Assembly: GCA_907164885.2 (NCBI GenBank)
Contig: OU015490.1
Coordinates: forward strand, 13,273,466 to 13,337,465
DNA: 64,000 nt
Direction: 5' to 3'
Source: Dolomedes plantarius
Taxonomy: Eukaryota; Arthropoda; Arachnida; Araneae; Dolomedidae
Part shown: in pieces, positions 56,794-64,000 of the stretch
Numbering within the stretch: position 1 is the first letter of the stretch
Layout: each line of letters starts with the position of its first letter
Position numbers and translations under genes: made by a program
The notes under the pieces: generated by a model
Database searches by the model: none
Seen by the model: the letters and a program-made list of their open reading frames with translations, nothing else
Told to the model about the DNA's origin: nothing

Positions 56794-57461
56794 TAGGGAT
56801 ACGTAAATTTCGCATAACAACTATGGAAATTTCGCAGGTAAGTATCAAAATTCTTAGTTAAAAGCTAACATTGTAATAGTCTCCACATTATTTTCCTTAA
56901 ATATTTGCCTTCTGTCATTAATTACTATGTGGTACATACTAAAATATCTCAGCATCTACTCTGTAAACGGAATTATAGAGGCACTGTATAGCTGCCTTGC
57001 AGTGTTAAGGTAGCAGAATTTCGTTGCAATTAAAATCTGTATAACATCAACAGGAGTCTCTTGGTTGACTATTTAAGTAACTGAAATACCCTTGACTTTG
57101 GCACTCAAGAGTCAAGAGACGTGCTTAAATCTACTAAATTGCCCCATAAAACTTTATGGTTGATTTTTTTCAGTTAGATTTTTAGGTTTGACTCCGGTAC
57201 GGACAAACTGTCCGAGTGAAATTCGGAGCAAATCCGAAGGAGAGTAAGATTTCTCAGTTATAGACCTCTGATGGTCTTAGTTAAGCAATTATATTAATAA
57301 ATTATTACTATTATTACCTAATTTCGCTTAAAAAGCCATTTATTGCCGAGTTTTCACCGAAAAGTAGTAAAAAAAAACTATTTTCGCATTTATTCGCTCA
57401 TATCGCCAAATTTCGCATTTATTCGCATCTATTTCGTAAATACGAAAATTACGTATCCATA
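56794..57461. mobile_element. hAT-like MITE with 8-bp target duplication
   Basis: The left tip TAGGGATACGTAAATTTCGC and the inverse right tip TATGGATACGTAATTTTCGT match closely. Flanking octamers CCTATAGG (56786-56793) and ATTATAGG (57462-57469) agree at six of eight positions. The subterminal region repeats ATTCGCATTTATTCGC motifs. There is no open frame. The 8-bp duplication suggests hAT. Confidence 0.65.
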
Positions 57462-58345
57462 ATTATAGGGTATGAAGCAAATCCAATCGTACTACCAATT
57501 AGAAGCTGGGAATCAAGAAAGAGTTTATCAGCTCTATCTGCAAAGTTATTCAATTGGAAGAAACGAAGAATTCGATGGAACCAAAGCCGAAACAATAATC
57601 AGTGATAGTCTACATCAGAGAAATAAGTGGAGAATAAAGATGAATTCAGGTAGTTTAAGCGACATGTATACAGTTATTATGCACTTCTACCCTAACTTTG
57701 GGTATGTATATCTTGAAGTGGCACTCTAAATAATTTCATTCAAACACAGTTCTTACATAACAACAATGCTTATTTAAATATTTGCACCTATAGATTTTGC
57801 TTTTCAACATAGAGCATACGTACTACTAGTACGAGATATATATATAGCATTCATGCAAGGGAAATACAATTCAATATATTCACTTGTATAACTACTCCTT
57901 CAAGAAAAATACAATTTGCAATACTCACAGATACTTTGAAAGTCAACCAGCAGCGCTGTCACGTAAACTTTGGGCCTAACAAGAACTCGCGTAGGTTTGA
58001 AGCAACCTAGCTATGCCTCCAGCAGCTGCTCGCAAAACTCAACAATTATTAAACAAGAATCTAAGCCTAGCTCCAGCGCGATACTTCGTTTCGTCAGCTC
58101 TACTCCTCCTTTCACTTCCTCTCTCTTCCTTTCGTTTCGTCGACACTTCCTCAACACTTCGTTTCTTTAATCTAGCTGCTTGGTATTTATACCAACCGCG
58201 TATGCCACAATTAGCATCTCTTAAGCGGCTTCTTTAAATTTATGCACCTAAAAGTTCGATTATTGTGAATCGAATCTTATGTAAACCTTACACATGTACA
58301 AAGAAGTATGTTTTTTGTTGGGGGGGATTTCAAAATAAGCTAATT
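57462..58345. other. Spacer without recognised gene
   Basis: It contains an 85-codon ATG-initiated frame (57472-57729) and two overlapping frames near 58000, none with a recognisable family. The less AT-rich, C-rich patch 58010-58190 could be a fragment of something older. Confidence 0.35.
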
Positions 58346-59035
58346 TTAAGGTATCCGACAACATTTAAAATGTCGATATTGATGAAAATTTCGATTTTTT
58401 TAAAATTCCTGTTTCTTAAAGAATGTAAATTTTTATATCTAAATCTCCTTTTAGTTTTTCTACGGGCATTAGAAATGAAATTAGAGTTATTTTAAGATGA
58501 GCGGCAGTAGTAAATTTCAATGCAAGTGAAAACTTATTTTTCATTAAGAATCTGTGATAACTAGAAATATAATCATGATGTGTCTATGAAATATTTCAGT
58601 TATGTTTTCCAAAATAGTAAGAATGTAATGAACAACAGATTAGGCTCTAGTAATATTAATTATGGTTTTATAGCTGTGTTATAAAAATTCTCATGAGAAA
58701 TGACTGAAATTTTACATGCAATTGCATGTAATGACCTGCAACTTTTATAGATTTCAAGATATCGATCAATTCATTACACTCTTGAGGGTTTTGTCTGCAT
58801 ATGATATAAAGAAATTAATGTTTAATGCATCATTTTTGGGGTACAGCTAGAGCCGTTTGAATAAAAATTTGCTAAATTTCTATAAAACTCTTCAACATTG
58901 TAAAACGCTGTATAGTTATAGGCTACTTTCCCATCATTTACCTATTTTAGTGCTATATTCCCACAAAAAAGAGCACAGAAAGTATCGCAAGTAAACTTTT
59001 TTTTAAATGGTCCCGAACATAGTCCGATACCTTAA
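58346..59035 (-). mobile_element. TTAA-flanked MITE, family 1, copy 2 (inverted)
   Basis: The ends are TTAAGGTATCCGACAAC and the inverse of TTAAGGTATCGGACTATG. The 690-bp interior aligns in reverse with 7328-8064, for example ATGTCTATGAAATATTTCAG read against its complement there. Confidence 0.88.
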
Positions 59036-59785
59036 ATGATGGTAATGTTCATTGTTTTTTAATGAAATAGTAGCAATTATTTTTTTACTTAATATTGCTT
59101 GGGTGTTACATTTTTTTTCAATTTCAGAATGGTGCCTTCATTAAGATAGCTCAGTACTTACGCCTTTCCCAATGCTTTTAGATCTAACTTGCTTAATAAA
59201 TATTAAAAACGTGCTATTCATTCTCCCAAAATTGCTAGAAATTCCTCGCGATGAAATCTTGTCTGATGTTTCGGTTACACATTAAATGAGTCTCAGAAGA
59301 GAAAAATTATCAAACTTGAATTTTATAACGTCTTAATAGCAGCTAAATTCAATATTCATTTTGTATGCTATCAATTCTTCTAAGTATGTTCCTTATCTAA
59401 AATGGATAAAAAAATATATCTAAATGTAGTATTTGTAGAAGAGCACTCCTAATAATACCATGCCAAATTCTTTTCCGATCTAACATTTTTTAGCATCGAT
59501 ATTGAATAATTTACAATAATAATATGTTTTTAAAACTTTATCAGTATTGGTTGTCAAATTATCTTTTAAACTATTCAACCCAATTTGCAAATAAATCACG
59601 ACATAGTTTTGGAAGTTAAATAATTTCCCTTTTTGCACATTAAGCATTCTTACTGTTAAAGACACTTTTAGAGAATCGGGAAATGTCAAACGAGATCAGA
59701 TTTGGATCCTATAGCTAGCTTTTCTTGAAATTCTTGGCAATCTAACATAGTATTTAATACTGTTTATAGATTTTTTTATATGTTT
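59036..59785. other. AT-rich spacer between inverted MITE copies
   Basis: Nothing recognised. Confidence 0.4.
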
Positions 59786-60539
59786 TTAAGGTACCCGACT
59801 GTTCAGAGCTATTTTTTTCTTTCAAAAACTTTACTTGCGAATATTTGTGTCCATTATTTTCAAGAAATATAGCACCAAAATAAGAAAATTTTGAAAACAT
59901 TGGGCATAACTATGGAACCTTTTATAAAACTAAGGGTATTTGGTCAATATTTTTTACATAAACAAATTTTTACATAAACAAGCTCTAAAAAACGAGCTAT
60001 CTAGCCTTAAAAAACGAAATTAGGCATATAGTATTAATTGCTTTTTATCATATGAACGTAAGGCCAAGGTGATTTTATTGAACTATTATCTTAAATCTAA
60101 TTAAAAATGCAGGTAATTATAAGCAGTTACATGTAACATATTAGTCATTTCTCATGAGATTTTTTTTATAAAAGCAGGTATAATTCAACAATTAATATAG
60201 CTAGAGCCTAATTTGTAGTTCATTACATTCTAAGAATTATTAAAAACTTACCTGAAAATCTTTATAGACTTATCATAATTATATTTTGAGTTATCATATC
60301 AGTCGTATACATTGTTAAAGAAAAATAAGTTCATCAGAAAACACAATTAAAGTTCTCACTCGTATCGAAATTGACAGCTGCTGCTCATATTTAAATCATT
60401 CTCATTTCATTTCTAATATTTTTAGATAAAAAATAAAAGCATACTCAGAAACAAACATTCACATTCTTTAAGAAACAGGAATAAAAAATAATCAGAATTG
60501 TCATCTGAATCGACTTTTAATCGTAGTCGGATGCCTTAA
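59786..60539 (+). mobile_element. TTAA-flanked MITE, family 1, copy 3
   Basis: The ends are TTAAGGTACCCGACTG and the inverse of TTAAGGCATCCGACTACG. The 754-bp interior has the same orientation as copy 1, including TTTTGAGTTATCA and AGAAAACACAATTAAAGTT. With copy 2 it forms an inverted pair about 750 bp apart. Confidence 0.88.
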
Positions 60540-60665
60540 TATAACAAAGTTATAAGTATGTCTCAAGATATTGAAATTGGAAAAGAGTTCTATAAAAAAA
60601 TCCGAGTAGAATTATTTTACCTTCTAACATTTTTTTAATTTTGATTTCCATCTCGGCAGCTACGG

Positions 60666-61207
60666 AAATATATTTTATAACAATTGATTTTGATTGTAGA
60701 ATTTACTTTACATTTTTAAAAGATTAGAGTTAATTTTGTTTATCTCAAATTTACTAAATTTCCAAAAGAATAAGAGATCGAATTGGAATTTTAATTCTAC
60801 TTTTAATTTCAACTGAAATCCAAATGTATCTAAAGAGGATAGCCGAATGACTAAGTTACTGGCATTCATGATCTGTGAATTTGAGTACCACATAGCACAT
60901 GAATGTTGAGAGCTACTTGAAATCTGAATCAAACTATAGGTCCCAGCCTAATCAGCTCGCCTGTAGTATAAGATAATCCTAATTCTCAACCAACTAAACT
61001 TATATTAGATAAAAATTAACACTTTAAAAACATAAATTTTTGAGAAAATCTGATATGAAAATTAACACTTTGAGACTACAGACTTTAGATGATTTTTGAG
61101 ATGAAAATTAACTCATTGAAAACATATATTTTGAGAAAATCACACATGAAAATGAACACACAAAATTAACATTTATCTTAAATGAAAATTAACATTTTGA
61201 GAAAATA
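60666..61207. repeat. Duplicated SINE-bearing unit, copy 1
   Basis: TTTTATAACAATTGATTTTG onward, then a family A SINE (60833-61003), then four or five short repeats of ATTTTGAGAAAATC and GATGAAAATTAACA. A shorter copy with the same order lies at 62044-62503. Confidence 0.85.
60833..61003 (+). mobile_element. tRNA-derived SINE, family A, copy 2
   Basis: GGATAGCCGAATGACTAAGT (A-box region), GTGAATTTGAGTACCAC (decayed B box), then CAAACTATAGGTCCCAGCCT and AACCAACTAAAC, in the order of copy 1 at 6862. Confidence 0.75.
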
Positions 61208-61611
61208 CTTGACGAAAAATACCTATAAATGAATTTTTCCTCGAAATAATCTGAACATAATAATAATAGCAAGTATTTCTCAAAATGCGGCATTTAAAAA
61301 AATTACATACTGTTAAGAATACTGTACAGTTTTCAAATGTTATTTCTCTCATAATTTAATAAACAACTTAGCCTCGCTAGAAACCGAAATGCTTAACACC
61401 TACTCAGGTAAATGATCCCTCATTAAATTATGATCCCCTCTTTCATCCATAGAGAAAAGGGGAAGAGGGGGCTAATTTACTATAGAAAAAAGTTTGGTTT
61501 TTTCGGGCATCACACTAATGATGTCTTAGTCACACTCTTTCAATCTTTTCATACCTAATACGAAAAGAATTCATGCTGGACTTTGGTTAATCCTTGCTGG
61601 AGTTAGAAATT
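61208..61611. other. AT-rich spacer
   Basis: Nothing recognised. Confidence 0.4.
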
Positions 61612-61722
61612 TACACAAAGTGGTAATTTCATCTCTGATTTCCTCTAAATCTATGTTATGTTCATCTCAGGTTTTCTCTAAAATCTATGTTCTCAATTTT
61701 CATCTAATATAAGTTTAAATAA
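61612..61722 (-). repeat. Inverted fragment of the duplicated unit's short-repeat tail
   Basis: Read on the minus strand it gives TTATATTAGATGAAAATTGA, GAACATAGATTTTAGAG and AAATCAGAGATGAAATTACC, the same motifs as the tails of the units at 60666 and 62044. Confidence 0.75.
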
Positions 61723-61896
61723 TATTTCGGGTGGAAATCTTAACTCTTGCTCAACCAATCCATGCTGTAATCCTTTTTATCATCATTATTATTATTTTTA
61801 TCATACCGATTGTTGAGACAACTCCTATGAACTGATGAGAATATTTAGACATAGGTTAAATTCTTTTATTTCCTGTAGTTAAATAATTCCCGGGCC

Positions 61897-62043
61897 CGAG
61901 GTAGCCCTATGGTAGCACGTTGGACTTCGGACTAATGGTGCCCCTTTTGAATCCTAACAAACGCCATTTAATTCCTACTTGTCTAGACATAATATGGGCA
62001 AATTAAATGCTTAGACCAGAAAGCGCTTCTATGATGTCAGATA
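61897..62043 (+). mobile_element. tRNA-derived SINE, family B, copy 2, 5' part
   Basis: CCCGAGGTAGCCCTATGGTA and the following tRNA-like region align with 49969 onward, ending near TCTATGATGTCAGA. The element is split here by the unit at 62044-62503. Confidence 0.75.
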
Positions 62044-62503
62044 TAGAAATAGATTTTATAGCAATTGATTTTGATAGTAGAATTTATTTTTTCACTTTTA
62101 AACGATTAGATTCTATTCTGTTTATCACAAATTTACTAAATTTGCAAAAGAATAAGAGATGGAATTAGAATTTTAATTCTACTTTAAATTGCAACTGAAA
62201 TCCAAATGTGTCTAAAGATGATGGCCGAATGGCTAAATTACTGGCATTTAGATTCATGATCTGTGAATTTGAGTACCACATAGCATATGGATGTTGAGAG
62301 CCACTTGAACCAAACTATAAGTCCCAGCCTAATCAACTCTCCTTCAGTATAAGATGATCATATTACTCATCCAACTAAACTTATATTAGATTTGATAAAA
62401 TAGTAACTCTTTGAAAACATAGATTTTAGAGAAAATCAGAGATGAAAATGAACACATAAAATTAACATTTATCTTAGATGAAAATTAACATTTTGAGAAA
62501 ATA
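62044..62503. repeat. Duplicated SINE-bearing unit, copy 2, inside a SINE B
   Basis: Same order as 60666-61207 but shorter in the tail. It separates the 5' and 3' parts of a family B SINE, which implies it moved into that SINE. Confidence 0.82.
62214..62380 (+). mobile_element. tRNA-derived SINE, family A, copy 3
   Basis: AGATGATGGCCGAATGGCTA (A box close to consensus), GTGAATTTGAGTACCAC, CAAACTATAAGTCCCAGCCT and a CATCCAACTAAAC end. Confidence 0.78.
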
Positions 62504-62515
62504 CCACCTTTATAT

Positions 62516-62640
62516 ATGCCACCTTTGGGGGGGGGAGGGTGCTCGATCAAATTTGTGGTGGCACCTGGCCAAGTCGGCCAAGTCCCACCTGATGCCACTG
62601 TAAACCAGAGACCTATTCCTCTGCCCGCTGCCATTTTTAT
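62516..62640 (+). mobile_element. tRNA-derived SINE, family B, copy 2, 3' part
   Basis: GGGTGCTCGATCAAATTTGT, GGTGGCACCTGGCCAAG and GCCACTGTAAACCAGAG align with the 3' body of the copy at 49969-50293. Confidence 0.78.
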
Positions 62641-62671
62641 ACCTATTATAATGTTGCACTGGCAAAGCCAC

Positions 62672-62702
<31 letters not shown>
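62672..62702. repeat. (AAT)n microsatellite
   Basis: About ten ATA/AAT units just downstream of the SINE body, possibly grown from its tail. Confidence 0.92.
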
Positions 62703-62703
<1 letters not shown>

Positions 62704-62923
62704 TCTCAGAAATAGTTGATTAAATTGATTTATTCTCCCCTCCATCCCCCTGACAGAGAAACTGCTAAGGAGTTTGATTTCCAACCGCAATAAAGTATGC
62801 TTTGTGCGTATGCCTCACAAGTAGCGTCTTGGTCTCACGCTTTCAAAATGTTGTAATTACTATCCGGTAAAACTCCTGATTGTCACCTCAGTCCCTCTCT
62901 ATGCAAATGTCTTAAATTTTATT

Positions 62924-62933
62924 CTATATATAT

Positions 62934-62978
<45 letters not shown>
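62924..62978. repeat. (TA)n microsatellite with one interruption
   Basis: ATATATATATTCTATATATA and onward, then CATAATGTATATATA leading into the tip of a mariner-type fragment at 62995. Confidence 0.92.
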
Positions 62979-62983
<5 letters not shown>

Positions 62984-62994
62984 ATGTATATATA

Positions 62995-63455
62995 CAGGGT
63001 GGTTATAATTAAAGTTCCACTTTGAAATGGTCATAAAAGGAAGACTACTGGACCAAATGTTATCAAACTTCGTAATAGTTTAAAGGAGATCATGGGAATT
63101 TCTTTTCCACCAAAAAAAAAGTTCAAAAACTCACCAGCAGGGAAGAAATGGCGCTGTATAAGTCATGAAGCGAAATAAGTCATGAAGACATCGGTTTAAA
63201 ATATGTTTAATCTTTTCTGAGACGTGTTACAAAGCATGTTCGATGTGGCGCTCACCATTTTCCGAAAGCAAGTTAAATCGTATTACTGCATTCTCAACAG
63301 TAGCTCTTAGCATATCAGGAGGAATGTTACGGACATGTCGGAGTATCGCATCTTTCAATTCCACCAAATTCTTTAGATTATTATCATAAACAGTGCTGTT
63401 GATATAACCCCATAGCCAGAAGTCACAGGGGCCGAATTCAGACTTCAAAATTCAC
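62995..63455 (-). mobile_element. 3' end of a mariner/IS630-type element
   Basis: The tip CAGGGTGGTTATAATTAAAG follows a TA and a (TA)n tract. The C-terminal end of a transposase is read toward this tip on the minus strand. The other end and most of the coding region are missing. Confidence 0.72.
63227..63448 (-). pseudogene. C-terminal fragment of a mariner/IS630-type transposase
   Basis: The frame reads SEFGPCDFWLWGYINSTVYD, then LKDAILRHVRNIPPDMLRAT and ENGERHIEHAL before a normal stop. CDFWLWG contains the third catalytic Asp of the DDD/DDE core in this group, and the HIEH ending is typical. About 70 C-terminal residues remain; the fragment is cut near 63450. No lesion is seen within what remains. 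Confidence 0.78.
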
Positions 63456-63693
63456 TAATTAGCGATCTGTAAGAAAACGATTTCCAGAATGCGCACACTT
63501 TAAATGGTAATTTTTTTAGGTCAATGTTTCTTAAGGTTATACAACATGACAAAAATCAAACTGTGTAAAATACCTCTCTAAGTAGGGATTAATATCTCTT
63601 GTTATCCATAAAGGTAAGTTATGACAAATGAATTACATTATTCTGAGTAGTGTTAGCCCCAAGGCCTTAGCAACAGCAACAACAACAACATTA
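63456..63693. other. Spacer ending in a CAACAA-rich run
   Basis: CAACAGCAACAACAACAACA at about 63671 resembles the tails of the SINE families, but no SINE body is upstream. Confidence 0.4.
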
Positions 63694-63966
63694 TTCTTAG
63701 GCCGTCTGCACACGGAGCAACTCAAAAGAAACTGATAACTGACTCCAGTCACAAACCAGTCCGTGATGAGTCGTAACCTATGTAATCGAATGGAGCCACG
63801 CACACGGCGCAACTGGTTACAAACTCGTCGGACGAGTTTGTAACCAGTTGCGCCGTGTGCGTGGCTCCATTCGATTACATAGGTTACGACTCATCACGGA
63901 CTGGTTTGTGACTGGAGTCAGTTATCAGTTTCTTTTGAGTTGCTCCGTGTGCAGACGGCCTAAGAA
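63694..63966. mobile_element. Palindromic element, copy 3: perfect 273-bp palindrome
   Basis: Two 136-base arms (63694-63829 and 63831-63966) are exact reverse complements around one central G, by base-by-base reading. The tips read TTAGGCCGTCTGCACACGG and its inverse. There is no open frame. It is the same family as 56487-56753 and 54605-54767. Confidence 0.95.
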
Positions 63967-64000
63967 ATGTATAACACCACAGTACTGAAAGGAAAAACGT

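Noticed and set aside
57472..57729. 85-residue ATG-initiated frame just after the hAT-like MITE
   Set aside because: The composition is not extreme and it could be an exon fragment, but there is no family, no splice support and no continuation. Not claimed as a gene.
1..64000. CRISPR array, operon or bacterial regulatory sites
   Set aside because: The content is plainly eukaryotic. Tandem repeats here lack uniform repeats with unique spacers, and no cas-like gene is present.

Overview
The window reads as a eukaryotic, AT-rich, intron-poor intergenic region packed with transposable elements. I found no convincing host gene. The mixture of Tc1/mariner families (DD36E, DD35E, DD41D, mariner DD34D), pogo/Tigger, hAT, piggyBac relics, TTAA-flanked MITEs, Ty3/gypsy LTR elements, tRNA-derived SINEs and long (TA)n tracts points to an arthropod. 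An arachnid such as a spider is my guess, from inference rather than a search.

Layout. 1-2425: AT-rich spacer. 2426-5046: two back-to-back Tc1-like elements. The first (DD36E) has an intact transposase and matching TIRs; the second (DD35E) has one stop and one frameshift. 5271-6105: a probable solo LTR between two (TA)n tracts. 6106-8320: a Tc1 fragment, then a pogo/Tigger relic carrying a nested SINE and a nested TTAA MITE. 8825-9677: an unrecognised coding relic beside a foldback repeat. 10108-10705: a piggyBac-type MITE. 13733-21750: an 8.0 kb Ty3/gypsy element on the minus strand with two 452-bp LTRs (4 differences by eye), inserted in a (TA)n tract. Its gag and pol share a frame and are separated by TGA-CAA-TTA, a classic readthrough-type context, although the copy carries other lesions. 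23283-24060: a minisatellite and a SINE with 13-bp target duplications. 24731-25413: a second TTAA MITE family. 27096-29435: an inverted-duplicated non-LTR 3' end and a mariner pseudogene. 29857-32690: a 5'-truncated second gypsy element. 35840-36905: a minisatellite split by a piggyBac-type MITE.

40121-41412: an internally deleted piggyBac element. 42640-46359: tandem repeats, a small foldback insertion, a deleted mariner and half of a DD41D element. 46585-47625: a hAT 3' end. 49969-51100: a SINE with 13-bp target duplications next to the other half of a DD41D element. 53232-54767: a three-layer nest of MITEs. 56487-60539: a palindromic element, a hAT MITE and two inverted TTAA MITEs. 60666-62703: a nest of SINEs and duplicated satellite-like DNA. 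62995-63966: a mariner-type fragment and a perfect 273-bp palindrome.

The most unusual signals are (1) the palindromic element family (54605, 56487, 63694), in which differences between copies occur on both arms at once; (2) the gag-TGA-pol readthrough arrangement; (3) at least four separate TTAA-flanked TIR families beside a piggyBac relic; and (4) repeated placement of unrelated elements exactly at (TA)n tracts. All identity counts were made by eye.
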